Origin: RH-AL1 sp965198485
Lineage (GTDB): Bacteria; Pseudomonadota; Alphaproteobacteria; Rhizobiales; Beijerinckiaceae
DNA: 64,000 nucleotides
Direction: 5' to 3'
Assembly (NCBI GenBank): GCA_965198485.1
Contig: CBDAPQ010000005.1
Location: forward strand, 434,001-498,000
In this document: piece by piece, positions 44,197 through 55,791 of the stretch
Layout: the number at the start of each line of letters is the position of its first letter
How positions within the stretch are numbered: the stretch's first letter is position 1
The notes under the pieces: model-generated
What the model saw: only the letters and a program-made list of their open reading frames with translations
Databases searched by the model: none
What the model was told of the DNA's origin: nothing
Position numbers and translations under genes: made by a program

Positions 44197-44865
44197 TCAC
44201 GAGGGAGGATATGGCGGCTTGATCCCGAAGGCGGCGGCGAGGAACAACGCAGCGTGGGTGAGCGCACCCTCGTCGATGCCGTGAGCGACGCCGGCGGAGA
44301 GGTGCCACTGGCAGGGCACGCCGGCCTCGGCGAGGCCATCGGACGACAGGAACAGCGCGTCGACGGGGATGACGTTGTCCTCGGTACCATGGGTCAACAG
44401 CACCGGGGGCGGCGCCGCGGGTGCGGCCAGCTGCTCGGGCGAGACGCAGAGACCGGAGAAACCGACGATGGCCGCGGGCGCCCGGCGACGGCGCAGCCCG
44501 ACATGAAGCGCCATCATCGTGCCCTGGCTGAAACCGACCAGCGCCAGCCTGCCGTCGTCGAGGCCGTGCCGGGCCAGCTCGGCGTCGAGGAAGGCGTCGA
44601 GCGTCGGCCCGGCCTTGGTGACGCCTTTCCAGCGCTCGTCCGGGTCGCGGGTGAACAGCGGAAACCATTGCCGGCCGGCCGGCGATTGCGAGCAGGCCTC
44701 GGGCGCGTTGGGCGCGACGAAGGCCGCCTCCGGCAGCAGCGCCTTCAGCTGCTGTGCGAGGCCAATGAGGTCGCGGCCGTCGGCGCCAAAACCGTGGAGC
44801 AGCACCACGAGCTGGCGCGGCGCGGTCGCCCCCGCGCGGGGTCCGTCGAGCAGGGTCGGCGGCAT
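44197..44865 (-). CDS. Alpha/beta-hydrolase esterase (phospholipase/carboxylesterase family)
   Basis: This 222-residue serine hydrolase has LVVLLHGFGADGRDL, the nucleophile elbow GFSQG, and Asp (THGTEDNVIPVD) and His (SAGVAHGID) completing the triad. The family hydrolyses short carboxyl esters or lysophospholipids. ATG at 44865 has a strong GGAGGAG site; its first base is the last base of the upstream glycosylase stop (TGATG). Confidence 0.9.
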   Translation of the reverse strand: MPPTLLDGPRAGATAPRQLVVLLHGFGADGRDLIGLAQQLKALLPEAAFVAPNAPEACSQSPAGRQWFPLFTRDPDERWKGVTKAGPTLDAFLDAELARHGLDDGRLALVGFSQGTMMALHVGLRRRRAPAAIVGFSGLCVSPEQLAAPAAPPPVLLTHGTEDNVIPVDALFLSSDGLAEAGVPCQWHLSAGVAHGIDEGALTHAALFLAAAFGIKPPYPPS

Positions 44866-45674
44866 CAGGCGCTCCTCCGGTGGGTCGTCTTGCGCGGTGC
44901 TTTGCGCACGGTGATCTTGGCTGCCATCTTGGCCCGCGGCGGCGTGTCCTCGAGCGTGGCGGCGCGCCGCCGCGCGGCGCCGTAATAGGCCCACAGGCAA
45001 TGCGCCGCGACGCCGCGCAGCGGCCGCCAGCGCTCGGCGAGCACGGTCAATGCCTTGGCGTCGGGTCGTTCGGGAAGGTCAAGGGCGAGCTTGGCGCCTT
45101 CCTGCAGCGCGAGGTCGCCGGCCGGGAAGGCGTCGGCGTGGCCGAGGCAGAACAGCAGGAAGACGTCGGCTGTCCAGGGGCCGATGCCCTTGATCGCGCA
45201 AAGTGCGGCATGCGCCGCGTCGGCCTCGGCCCGGGCCAGCGCCTCGAAGTCGAGCCGTCCCTCGGCATTGGCGGCGGCGATCGCCCGCAGCGTGCGCTGC
45301 TTGGGGCCGGAGAGGCCGCAGACCCGCAGGTCCTCGTCCGCGGCCGCCGCGATGGCGGCGGCGTCGAGGCTCGGAAAATACGCCTTGACCTTGGCGAAGA
45401 TCGCGTTGGCGCTGGCGGTCGAGACCTGCTGGGAGACGATGATCGCGCAAAGCCCCTCGAAGCCCGGCTCGCGGCGACGCAGCACCGGACGGCTCGCGAC
45501 CGTCTCGAGCCGCGTCATGAAGTCCGCATCGAGGCTCGCCAGCGCGTCGAGACCGACGGCGAAGGCGGCGGCGTCCGCCAGCACGAGCGGGAGAGCCGGC
45601 GACGGCGCTGAGGGTCCGGCCAGCGCCACCGGCTGCGACAGTTTTTTCTTTGGCGGCACGCCGAAACCCGTCAA
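44865..45674 (-). CDS. DNA-3-methyladenine glycosylase II (AlkA-type HhH-GPD)
   Basis: This is a 269-residue base-excision-repair glycosylase. The helix-hairpin-helix is IKGIGPWTADVFLL and the catalytic Asp is in FPAGDLALQ. IIVSQQVSTASANAIF marks the family. A Lys/Arg-rich tail (KITVRKAPRKTTHRRSA) could aid DNA binding. It is coupled to the esterase by a one-base overlap. Confidence 0.9.
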   Translation of the reverse strand: MTGFGVPPKKKLSQPVALAGPSAPSPALPLVLADAAAFAVGLDALASLDADFMTRLETVASRPVLRRREPGFEGLCAIIVSQQVSTASANAIFAKVKAYFPSLDAAAIAAAADEDLRVCGLSGPKQRTLRAIAAANAEGRLDFEALARAEADAAHAALCAIKGIGPWTADVFLLFCLGHADAFPAGDLALQEGAKLALDLPERPDAKALTVLAERWRPLRGVAAHCLWAYYGAARRRAATLEDTPPRAKMAAKITVRKAPRKTTHRRSA

Positions 45675-45784
45675 GATGAACGCTGCGGCCGGGTTGGCGT
45701 TGCGCCGCCGGTTGTCGCTCCATAGGACATGGCGTCCGCCACGCCAAACGCCTCCGGGCCGCCGTCCATGTTCGCCGGGTTCGC

Positions 45785-46687
45785 ATGACCTCTTCCTTCG
45801 CCAAGACGGTCGTCCGCTTCGCGCCCTCGCCGAACGGATATCTCCACCTGGGCCACGCCTATTCCGCCCTTATGAACGGGATGCTGGCGGCCGAGGCCGG
45901 CGGCCGCTTCCTGCTGCGCATGGAAAACATCGACGTCACGCGCTGCCGGCCGGAGTTCGAGTCCGCGCTCCTCGAGGACCTTGCTTGGCTCGGTCTGCGC
46001 TGGGCGCAGCCGGTGTGGCGCCAGTCCGACCATTTCGGCTCCTACGCCGCGGCGCTGCGCCGTCTCGAGCGCCGCGGGCTGGTGTACCCGTGCTTCTGCT
46101 CGCGGGGCGACATCATGGCGGCGGTGGCGTCGCGCCCGCGCTGGCCTGTCGATCCCGACGGCACGCCGCTCTATCCCGGCACCTGCAAGCACATCAAGCC
46201 CGAGCGCCGCGCGCACCGCTTCGCCACCGGCGAGCGGGCGAGCTACCGGCTCGACATGGACCGCGCCCGCGAGCTCGTGGGTCGCGCCCTGACCTGGGGC
46301 GAGTATCGCGGCGGCTCGCAGCGCTTCGAGGAGCGCGCAACCCCCGAGATGTGGGGCGACGCCGTGCTGTCGCGCAAGGACATCGCCACGAGCTACCACA
46401 TCGCCGTGGTGATCGACGATGCCGCCCAGGGCGTCACCGACGTCGTTCGTGGCGAGGACCTGTTCATGGCCACCAACCTGCACCGCATCCTCCAGGCGCT
46501 GCTCGACCTGCCCACGCCGAACTACCACCACCACGCGCTGATCCGCGATAGCGCCGGGCAGAAGCTGTCGAAGAGCCTGCGCGCCAAGCCGCTGCGCTCC
46601 TACCGGCAGGAGGGCTTTTCCCGTGAGGACGTGCTGACGCGGCTTGGACTTCCGGCGAGGGTGCTGGGAACGAGCATACCACTCTAG
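45785..46687 (+). CDS. gluQ: Glutamyl-Q tRNA(Asp) synthetase
   Basis: This is a 300-residue GluRS-like enzyme lacking the anticodon-binding domain. It attaches Glu to the queuosine of tRNA(Asp). The class I signature is GYLHLGHA and the second is GQKLSKS. A zinc-site region (CFCSRGD, TCKHI) lies mid-protein. The length is normal for GluQ. Confidence 0.93.
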   Translation: MTSSFAKTVVRFAPSPNGYLHLGHAYSALMNGMLAAEAGGRFLLRMENIDVTRCRPEFESALLEDLAWLGLRWAQPVWRQSDHFGSYAAALRRLERRGLVYPCFCSRGDIMAAVASRPRWPVDPDGTPLYPGTCKHIKPERRAHRFATGERASYRLDMDRARELVGRALTWGEYRGGSQRFEERATPEMWGDAVLSRKDIATSYHIAVVIDDAAQGVTDVVRGEDLFMATNLHRILQALLDLPTPNYHHHALIRDSAGQKLSKSLRAKPLRSYRQEGFSREDVLTRLGLPARVLGTSIPL

Positions 46688-46717
46688 CTTCAGGGGTTGC
46701 GAAGGACCGCGGCCTCG

Positions 46718-46825
46718 CCTCGAGAACCCGCCTCTGCTCGTATGAGAAGGTGGCGCGAAGCGCCGGATGAGGGGTTGGGTCACCCTCTCCTCGAGAATGC
46801 CGGTCTCTGGACCGTACGAGAGCTT
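46718..46825. repeat. Imperfect direct repeat with GGCGCGAAGCGCC palindrome
   Basis: CCTCGAGAACCCGCCTCTGC (46718 onward) recurs imperfectly as CCTCGAGAATGCCGGTCTCT (46789 onward), each followed by CGTA-TGAGA-like sequence. A GGCGC-GAA-GCGCC hairpin (46752-46764) lies between them. The 210-base gap after gluQ is otherwise empty. Confidence 0.5.
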
Positions 46826-46900
46826 GGTGAATGACGGATGCGGCGGCTTCCGTTACAAAAGTCGTCGGCCGGCGCGTTCGACGACCCCTGCGGATCTATC

Positions 46901-49409
<2,509 letters not shown>

Positions 49410-49432
<23 letters not shown>

Positions 49433-49826
49433 GCTCCTCGCTGGCGCTGGCTCGCCCCAGGGTTGCGCGCGCGGCGGCGACCGATGCGCGGGCCTCGGTG
49501 CAGGCGGCGCGAATGTCGTTGCCGAGACGCCGGCTGCTCTCGATCTGGATGCGCAGCCTGTCGTTTTCTGGCACCGCCGGGCGCCGCGACGGGCGTCGTC
49601 GGAACACGTCGTCGAAGGGCAAGATCATGAGGATCGTGCCGCTGTCGTTGGTGATCTCGATACGCTGATTGCTCGGGTCCTTCTGCTCCAGCAGGAGGTC
49701 GGCACCGATCCGCACCATGCTCTGGTAGGCATCGAGATAGGCGAGATCCAGGCTTTCGAATTCGCAGCCGAACTCGTCGGCCGCGCTGTCCTCGCCTCCG
49801 AAAAAGTTGAAGTAGAAGCGCGGCAT
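49410..49826 (-). CDS. DUF6894-type small protein with C-terminal extension
   Basis: This 138-residue protein opens MPRFYFNFFGGEDSAADEFG, the hallmark of the small DUF6894 proteins common in Hyphomicrobiales, here extended by a helical C-terminus of about 50 residues. Its last 23 bases overlap the end of the CheB-CheR gene on the other strand. It ends two bases from the Crp/Fnr gene's stop on the same strand. Confidence 0.7.
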
Positions 49827-49827
49827 G

Positions 49828-50523
49828 TTATCCCGTGACCTCCAGGTAGGTCGGCTCGAAGCCGGCGGCGTTCTTGAAGCGGGACCAATCAAGGACATCG
49901 ATCTGGCCGCGGCGTAGCCGGATCAATCCCTCCTGCCGCAGCCGCATGAGCGTCCTGTTCACATGGACGACGGAGAGGCCGAGCGTGTCGGCAAGCTCGG
50001 TCTGCGTCAGCGGCATCGGGCAGGTGATCTCGGTCGCATTGCCCGGGGCGCTGGTGCGATGGATGATCTCGCAGAGGAAATGCGCGGTGCGCGCATAGGC
50101 GGAGCGCCGCCCCAAGCTGAGCAGCCACTCCTGCGCCAGCGCGCCGTGAAAGGCGACATACTGCCAGAACGCCTTGGAATGGTCGGCCCTGGCCGCCAGG
50201 ATATCGCGCAGCCGGCCATGCGGCACCTTATGGAAAGTCACGGCGGTCAGCGCCACGGCGCCGCAACGCGTCACACCGAGCGTGAAGCTCTCGTGGTCGA
50301 CGAGGTCGCCCGGAACGTAGAGCGCCACGTTCTGCTGGAGACCGGAGGCGGTGCGTTTGATGGCGACGACGTAACCTGAGGCGATGAGCAGAACGCTCGA
50401 CGAGCGTTCGCCTTCCCGGCAGAGCGCGTCCCCGCGTTGCGCCCAGGCAATCGATCCGGCATCTCGAAGGGTCTGCAGGTAGCCGCCAACGGCAAGCGGC
50501 GCCTCATATGTTGAAGTCGTCAT
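49828..50523 (-). CDS. Crp/Fnr-family transcriptional regulator
   Basis: This is a 231-residue protein with an N-terminal cyclic-nucleotide-like beta-barrel (GDALCREGERSSSVLLIASG, then LYVPGDLVDHESF) and a C-terminal winged helix with QTELADTLGLSVVHVNRTLM as the recognition region. No FNR-type cysteine cluster is present, so oxygen sensing by iron-sulfur is unlikely. The DUF6894 gene downstream is probably co-transcribed. A perfect palindrome 11 bases upstream of its start suggests autoregulation. Confidence 0.88.
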   Translation of the reverse strand: MTTSTYEAPLAVGGYLQTLRDAGSIAWAQRGDALCREGERSSSVLLIASGYVVAIKRTASGLQQNVALYVPGDLVDHESFTLGVTRCGAVALTAVTFHKVPHGRLRDILAARADHSKAFWQYVAFHGALAQEWLLSLGRRSAYARTAHFLCEIIHRTSAPGNATEITCPMPLTQTELADTLGLSVVHVNRTLMRLRQEGLIRLRRGQIDVLDWSRFKNAAGFEPTYLEVTG

Positions 50524-50533
50524 GCGCTCCCGA

Positions 50534-50587
50534 ACCTATGACATCATCATAGGTGTAATTGCTCAAGAGCGCACGTCCATAGCAATT
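50534..50587. promoter_or_regulatory. Palindromes upstream of the Crp/Fnr gene
   Basis: ACCTATGA (50534-50541) and TCATAGGT (50547-50554) form a perfect 8-bp inverted repeat with a 5-base centre. Next to it AATTGCT (50557-50563) and AGCAATT (50581-50587) form a second with a 17-base spacer. Position and symmetry fit operators for a dimeric regulator, possibly the gene's own product. Confidence 0.55.
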
Positions 50588-50610
50588 GTCACCTTTGTTG
50601 AGTTTACGCT

Positions 50611-51267
50611 TCAGGTCTCGATCTCGAGCTCGTCGACATCCTCGGGCTCCGCACGCGCCGCCTCGATCCATTCCTTCATTTCGGGCAGCGCCAGGATCGC
50701 GCCGCAGTACGCCTGCCCGCCCGCATCCATGGGCACGTGGTAGGTGCGCAGCCGCGTGCAGACGGGTGCGTACATCGCGTCGGCCATCGTGGGCGCCGCT
50801 CCCATGAGGAATGGGCCGCCGTAGGCCTCGAGACATTCATGCCAGATGACGAGGATGCGGTCGATGTCGGCCTGGGCCCGCGACCAGACGCGGAAGTTCG
50901 GGAAGTCGCCCCTGAGGTTCATCGGCAGCGCCGAGCGCAGCGGGGCGAAGCCGGCATGCATCTCGCCGCAGATCGAGCGGCAATGGGCGCGCCGCGCGCG
51001 TTCGGGCGGCAGCAACCCCGATTGCGGCCTGAGCTCGGCGAGATATTCGCCGATGGCGAGATGGCTCCAAATCGCGATCCCGTCGTGGCGCAGCGTCGGC
51101 ACGCCCATCGAGGAAGAGAGCAGCAGGAGCTCGGCGCGCATGTTCGGCTGGGTGGGCGGGATCATCACCTCCGTGAAAGGCAGGCCGGAGAAGCGCGCCA
51201 TCAGCCAGCCGCGCAACGACCAGGAGGAATAGTTCCTGGAGCTGATCGTGAGCGTCGCCTCCGCCAA
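50611..51267 (-). CDS. Glutathione S-transferase family protein
   Basis: This is a 218-residue protein with an N-terminal thioredoxin-like domain (LTISSRNYSSWSLRGWLM, then VPTLRHDG and the cis-Pro) and a helical C-terminal domain. SSWSLR supplies the Ser-type active site. I place the start at TTG 51267 because AAGGAGG lies 8 bases before it; the frame continues to 51327 without a ribosome site and would add a basic, low-complexity extension. It conjugates or reduces with glutathione; the substrate is unknown. Confidence 0.88.
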   Translation of the reverse strand: MAEATLTISSRNYSSWSLRGWLMARFSGLPFTEVMIPPTQPNMRAELLLLSSSMGVPTLRHDGIAIWSHLAIGEYLAELRPQSGLLPPERARRAHCRSICGEMHAGFAPLRSALPMNLRGDFPNFRVWSRAQADIDRILVIWHECLEAYGGPFLMGAAPTMADAMYAPVCTRLRTYHVPMDAGGQAYCGAILALPEMKEWIEAARAEPEDVDELEIET

Positions 51268-51446
51268 CGATGATCCTCCTTCCGCGGCCGCCGCTTTCGG
51301 TCGCCGCTTTCGTTCGCGCCTCTGCACGCACCATGCCGCAGAACGCTGCGTGCACGGCGCGAAGCCGAAATGTCAAAAGAGCCTTGCCCGTCCCGCCCTC
51401 GACCCGGATAAGGCGAGTTCCCGCAGAGCCGAACCTTCCATCCGCG

Positions 51447-52811
51447 ATGACCGCCCTCCCGTTACGCAGCAAGCCCAGGCGCCGTTCCCTCATCCGCCGC
51501 CTCGGCTTCTCGCGCCTGGCAGTGGACCAGTGGCTGCGCCGCGGCGTGTTTCTGCTCGGCGGCCTGTGCGTCGGCGGCGCCGCCGTGCTGATGGCGCTCC
51601 TGGCCGACAGGGCCCAGGCGCTGTTCGCCGACATCATCCGTCACGCCGAGGGCCTCGCGCTCGTCGTGACACCGCTCGGCTTCGCGCTTTGCGTCTTCCT
51701 CGCCCGCACGGTGTTTCCGAACTCGCAAGGCTCGGGCATCCCCCAGGTCATCGCCGCCCGCCAGATCGAGGACGCCAAGCGGCGCTACGCGCTGGTGTCG
51801 CTGCGCACCGCCTTCGGCAAAGTCGTTGTGATGATGATCGGCCTGCTCTGCGGCGCCTCGATCGGCCGCGAGGGTCCGACGGTGCAGGTCGGCGCCTCGA
51901 TCATGGGCTTCATCGGCCGCAAGGCGCCGGTGGTCTACCAGCAGAACCTGCTGCTGGCGGGCGCCGCCGCCGGCATCGCTGCCGCTTTCAACACGCCGCT
52001 CGCCGGCATCGTCTTCGGCATCGAAGAGCTGTCGCGATCCTTCGAGGCCAAGGCCTCGGGGCTCGTCATCGGCTGCATCATCGCCGCCGGCGTCACCTCT
52101 CTCGCGATCCTGGGCGACTACACCTATTTCGGCTCGACCGCCGCCACCATGCCGCTGGGCCGGGTGTGGCTGGTGGTGCCGGTCATGGCGGTGGCCGGCG
52201 GACTGCTCGGCGGACTGTTCTCGCGCATCCTGATCCTGTGCCTCGCCGCCGACGCCACGCGCGGCATCCGCCGCTTCGTGGTGGCCCGCCCGATCGTGTT
52301 CGCCTTCCTCTGCGGGCTGGGCGTGGCGGTGTGCGGCCTGCTCGGCCATCATTCCTCATACGGGACCGGCTACGCCGAGGCCCGCGACATCCTCCACGGA
52401 GGCTCCGACCTCACGCTGCTGTTCATGCCGCTCAAGTTTCTCGCCACCATCTTCTCCTCGGTGAGCGGCATCCCCGGCGGCATCTTCGCGCCGTCGCTCT
52501 CGGTGGGGGCCGGGCTAGGGGCCGAGTTCCACGCCCTCTTCACCTCGATCCCGCTCGGCGCGCTCGCCCTCATCGGCATGGCCTCCTATCTCGCGGGCGT
52601 GGTGCAGACGCCGATCACCTCCTTCGTCATCGTGTCGGAGATGACCCAGGACCACGCCATGGTGATCCCGCTGATGGTGGCGGCGCTGATCGCCGACGGC
52701 GTCTCGCGCCTCGTCTGCAGGGAGGGGCTCTACCACACGCTGGCGCACCCGTTCCTGCCGACCGACATCGAGCCCGAGCCGCAGCCCGGCGGCCTCCTCG
52801 AGCCCACATGA
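51447..52811 (+). CDS. ClC-family chloride channel / Cl-/H+ antiporter
   Basis: This is a 454-residue polytopic membrane protein with the four selectivity-filter motifs: GSGIPQV, GREGPTVQV (with the gating Glu), GIPGGIFAPSLSVGA and a late helix. About ten to twelve membrane segments are visible. No C-terminal CBS domains follow. ATG at 51447 begins just before a basic cytoplasmic stretch (RSKPRRRSLIRRL). It overlaps the MBL-fold gene by four bases (ATGA). Confidence 0.92.
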   Translation: MTALPLRSKPRRRSLIRRLGFSRLAVDQWLRRGVFLLGGLCVGGAAVLMALLADRAQALFADIIRHAEGLALVVTPLGFALCVFLARTVFPNSQGSGIPQVIAARQIEDAKRRYALVSLRTAFGKVVVMMIGLLCGASIGREGPTVQVGASIMGFIGRKAPVVYQQNLLLAGAAAGIAAAFNTPLAGIVFGIEELSRSFEAKASGLVIGCIIAAGVTSLAILGDYTYFGSTAATMPLGRVWLVVPVMAVAGGLLGGLFSRILILCLAADATRGIRRFVVARPIVFAFLCGLGVAVCGLLGHHSSYGTGYAEARDILHGGSDLTLLFMPLKFLATIFSSVSGIPGGIFAPSLSVGAGLGAEFHALFTSIPLGALALIGMASYLAGVVQTPITSFVIVSEMTQDHAMVIPLMVAALIADGVSRLVCREGLYHTLAHPFLPTDIEPEPQPGGLLEPT

Positions 52812-53764
52812 ACGACGCGGACGCGGGCGACGAGCATTCGGGTGAGGAGCCGCTGCCCTTGCAGCGCGATGCGCCGCCGAGCGCCCCGGCCCGTTTGTCG
52901 CCGCTGGTGCGCCGCCTGGTGGCCCCCAACCCCGGCCCGATGACCTTCTCCGGCACCTGCACCTACGTCGTCGGCGCCGGCGAGACCGTCGCGGTGATCG
53001 ATCCCGGCCCCGACCTACCGGCGCATCGCGACGCCATCCTCGGCATCGCGGGCGCCGCCAGGATCTCGCACATTTTGGTCACCCACACCCATCGCGACCA
53101 TTCGCCCGGCGCCCGGCCACTCGCCACGCTCACCGGCGCGCAGATCGTCGGCTGCGCACCCTACGCCCCGGCGCGGCCGCCGCGCGATAACGAGCGCGCG
53201 GCCGTCTCCGCCTCGAACGATCTCGACTTCGTGGCTGACAGGGTGCTCGCCGACGGCGAGGCGCTCGGGGGCGAGGGCTACACGCTCGTCGCGGTGGCGA
53301 CGCCCGGCCACACGATGAATCACCTCGCCTTCGCCCTGCCGGAGGAGGCGGCGCTGTTCTCCGGAGACCACGTGATGGCTTGGTCGACCACGGTGATCGC
53401 ACCTCCGACCGGATCGATGGGCGCTTTCATGGCCTCGCTCGCGAAACTCCGCGGGCGCGCCGACCACGTCTACTGGCCGGGCCACGGCGGCCCCGTGCGT
53501 GACCCACAGCGCTTCCTGCGTGCGCTGATCCACCATCGCCGACAGCGCGAGCACGCGCTACGCGCCCGCCTCGTCGCTGGCGACGGCACCGTGCCGGAAC
53601 TGGTGGCGACGACCTACGAGACGCTCGACCCAGGCCTGCACCGCGCCGCCGCCATCACCGTGCTCGCCCATCTCGAAGACCTTTGCGCGCGCGGGCTGGT
53701 AAGGGTGGAGGGCGAGGGACTGGAAGGGCGGTACGTTTCGGTGCAGCCGTTAAGTTCAAGCTAA
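52808..53764 (+). CDS. MBL-fold metallo-hydrolase (glyoxalase II/LACTB2-like)
   Basis: This is a 318-residue protein with the zinc motif THTHRDHSPG, further ligands in PGHTMNHLAF and FSGDHVMAW, and HGGPV late. A C-terminal helical extension resembles the LACTB2 winged-helix tail (LARLVAG...VLAHLEDLCARGLVR). It is coupled to the ClC gene by an ATGA overlap. The substrate is not predictable. Confidence 0.88.
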   Translation: MNDADAGDEHSGEEPLPLQRDAPPSAPARLSPLVRRLVAPNPGPMTFSGTCTYVVGAGETVAVIDPGPDLPAHRDAILGIAGAARISHILVTHTHRDHSPGARPLATLTGAQIVGCAPYAPARPPRDNERAAVSASNDLDFVADRVLADGEALGGEGYTLVAVATPGHTMNHLAFALPEEAALFSGDHVMAWSTTVIAPPTGSMGAFMASLAKLRGRADHVYWPGHGGPVRDPQRFLRALIHHRRQREHALRARLVAGDGTVPELVATTYETLDPGLHRAAAITVLAHLEDLCARGLVRVEGEGLEGRYVSVQPLSSS

Positions 53765-53787
53765 GGCCCTCGCTTTATCGTCGGCAT

Positions 53788-54852
53788 ATGCTTCTGATCA
53801 CCGACCGGGATCCAGGATGCGCAACCGGGCTGCGGGGGTGCACCATCGTCCGCCTGGGCGACCGTCTCGCGCGTATCCGATCCGCCGAGACCATCGTCTG
53901 CGACGTCGATCTCGACGAGAGCGGAGCGCGGCAATCGCTGCGTGAGGCGCTCGCGTTCCATCGCCGCCGGCCGGACACGCCGGTGCACTTCAACGTGCGC
54001 GACGACAGCATCTTCGCTCACGCGATCGCCAATGCGCTGGGGGCGACCTCGATCTCCAACGGCGACGATTTGATCGCCGATCGTCGAACGGCTCCGATCA
54101 CGGTGGACGATGGCCTCGCGCAGGCGGCGCCGACCGGCACCGTATACGAAGTCGGCGTCGTGGCGACGAGCCTGTCGCGGATCTTCGCCGCGGCGAAGGC
54201 CCGCGCACCGATCTCGGTGAGCGACCTCGACGAAGGCGTGGCAGCCCTGCTGCGCTCGACCAAGGACACCGGCATCGATCGTTGGGTCGACATCGTCCGG
54301 CGCTACGACGACGCGACCTATCAGCATTGCCTGCTCGTCGCCGGCCTCACCGCGGCCTTCGCCGGACAGCTCGGCCTCTCCATCGCCAAGCAGCGCATGC
54401 TGGTGAAGGCGGCGCTGCTACACGATATCGGCAAGGCCCGCGTGCCGCTGGCGATCCTGAACAAGAGCGGGCCGCTGGATGCCGCCGAACTGACGGTCAT
54501 GCGCCGGCATGCGTCGGACGGCTACTACATGCTCTCCCGGCAGGGTGGCCTGGAGCACGGCGTCCTCGACATCGTGCTCCATCACCATGAAATGCTCGAC
54601 GGCAGCGGCTATCCCGAGGGACTGCGCCAGGAGCGCATCTCCGACATCGTGCGCATCGTGACGATCTGCGACATCCACGCCGCGCTGATCGAGCGGCGGA
54701 CCTATCGCGCGCCGCTTTCCTCGGACAAGGCCTACGAAATCCTCGTCGGCATGGGCGGCAAGCTCGACGCGACCCTGGTCGAGGCGTTCCGCGGCATCGT
54801 CGACGCCCTGCAACCCGCCGACGAAGCTTACGCGCTGAAAGCCAGCGCTTAA
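53788..54852 (+). CDS. HD-GYP-domain cyclic-di-GMP phosphodiesterase-like protein
   Basis: This is a 354-residue protein. An N-terminal degenerate domain (1-140, receiver-like) is followed by an HD domain with LLHDIGK and the HD-GYP hallmark HHHEMLDGSGYPEGL, then ICDIHAALIERRTYR. The GYP loop is intact, so c-di-GMP hydrolysis is plausible. ATG at 53788 begins MLLITDRDPGCATGL. It is convergent with era. Confidence 0.88.
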   Translation: MLLITDRDPGCATGLRGCTIVRLGDRLARIRSAETIVCDVDLDESGARQSLREALAFHRRRPDTPVHFNVRDDSIFAHAIANALGATSISNGDDLIADRRTAPITVDDGLAQAAPTGTVYEVGVVATSLSRIFAAAKARAPISVSDLDEGVAALLRSTKDTGIDRWVDIVRRYDDATYQHCLLVAGLTAAFAGQLGLSIAKQRMLVKAALLHDIGKARVPLAILNKSGPLDAAELTVMRRHASDGYYMLSRQGGLEHGVLDIVLHHHEMLDGSGYPEGLRQERISDIVRIVTICDIHAALIERRTYRAPLSSDKAYEILVGMGGKLDATLVEAFRGIVDALQPADEAYALKASA

Positions 54853-54864
54853 CCCGCTCGCATC

Positions 54865-55791
54865 TTACTTGGTGAAGTCCAGCCCCATCGCCCGGAAGCG
54901 CTCCGGGTCATCGCCCCAGTCCGGCCGGACCTTCACGAAGAGGAACAGGTGCACGTTGTGCTCGGCCGCCTCGACGATCTCCTTGCGCGCCGCCGAGCCG
55001 ATCGACTTGATGGTGCGGCCGCCTTCGCCGATCACGATCTTCTTGTGGCTGTCGCGGGTCACGTAGATCGTCTGCTCGACGCGGGCCGAGCCGTCGGGCT
55101 GCTGCGTCCAGCTCTCCGTCTCGACGGTGGACTGGTAGGGCAGTTCGTCGTGCAGCCGCTCGAACAATTTTTCGCGCGTGATCTCGGCGGCGAGCGAGCG
55201 CAGCGGGGCGTCGCTGACCTGGTCCTCCGGGTAGAGCCAAGGGCCGGGTGCCATCAGCGCGCCGAGGTGGGCGACCAGCTTGGGGACGCCGTGGCCGCGA
55301 AGGGCGGAGATCATGAAGGTGTCGGCGAAGAGCCCGCCCACGTTGAGACCGGCCGCCAGGGCCAGCAGCTTCTCGGTATCGACGGTGTCAATCTTGTTCA
55401 GGATCAGCAGCTTCGGCGCCTTCGCGCCAGCGAGCCCGGCGATGATGGCCGCCGTTTCGGGATCGGCGCCCTTGCGGGCATCGACCAGCAGCGCGACGGC
55501 GTCGGCATCGCCGGCGCCCGACCAGGCCTTGGCGACCATCGCGCGGTCGAGCCGGCGCTTGGGCGCGAAGATACCGGGCGTGTCGACGAAGATGATCTGC
55601 GCCGCGCCCTCGAGCGCGATGCCGCGCACCAGCGCCCGGGTGGTCTGCACCTTGCGCGATACGATCGACACCTTGGTGCCGACGGCCTGGTTGATCAGGG
55701 TCGACTTGCCGGCGTTGGGCGCACCGATCAGCGCGACGAAACCGCAGCGCGTCTCGCCCGCTCCGGGCTCGATGGTCGCGACCTCGCTCAT
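54865..55791 (-). CDS. era: GTPase Era (16S rRNA-binding ribosome biogenesis factor)
   Basis: This 308-residue protein has an N-terminal GTPase with GAPNAGKST (G1), DTPGIFAP (G3) and LNKIDTV (G4), and a C-terminal KH domain (KKIVIGEGGRTIKSIGSAAR). It acts in 30S subunit maturation. It overlaps rnc by four bases (ATGA), giving the conserved lepB-rnc-era order. Confidence 0.97.
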   Translation of the reverse strand: MSEVATIEPGAGETRCGFVALIGAPNAGKSTLINQAVGTKVSIVSRKVQTTRALVRGIALEGAAQIIFVDTPGIFAPKRRLDRAMVAKAWSGAGDADAVALLVDARKGADPETAAIIAGLAGAKAPKLLILNKIDTVDTEKLLALAAGLNVGGLFADTFMISALRGHGVPKLVAHLGALMAPGPWLYPEDQVSDAPLRSLAAEITREKLFERLHDELPYQSTVETESWTQQPDGSARVEQTIYVTRDSHKKIVIGEGGRTIKSIGSAARKEIVEAAEHNVHLFLFVKVRPDWGDDPERFRAMGLDFTK

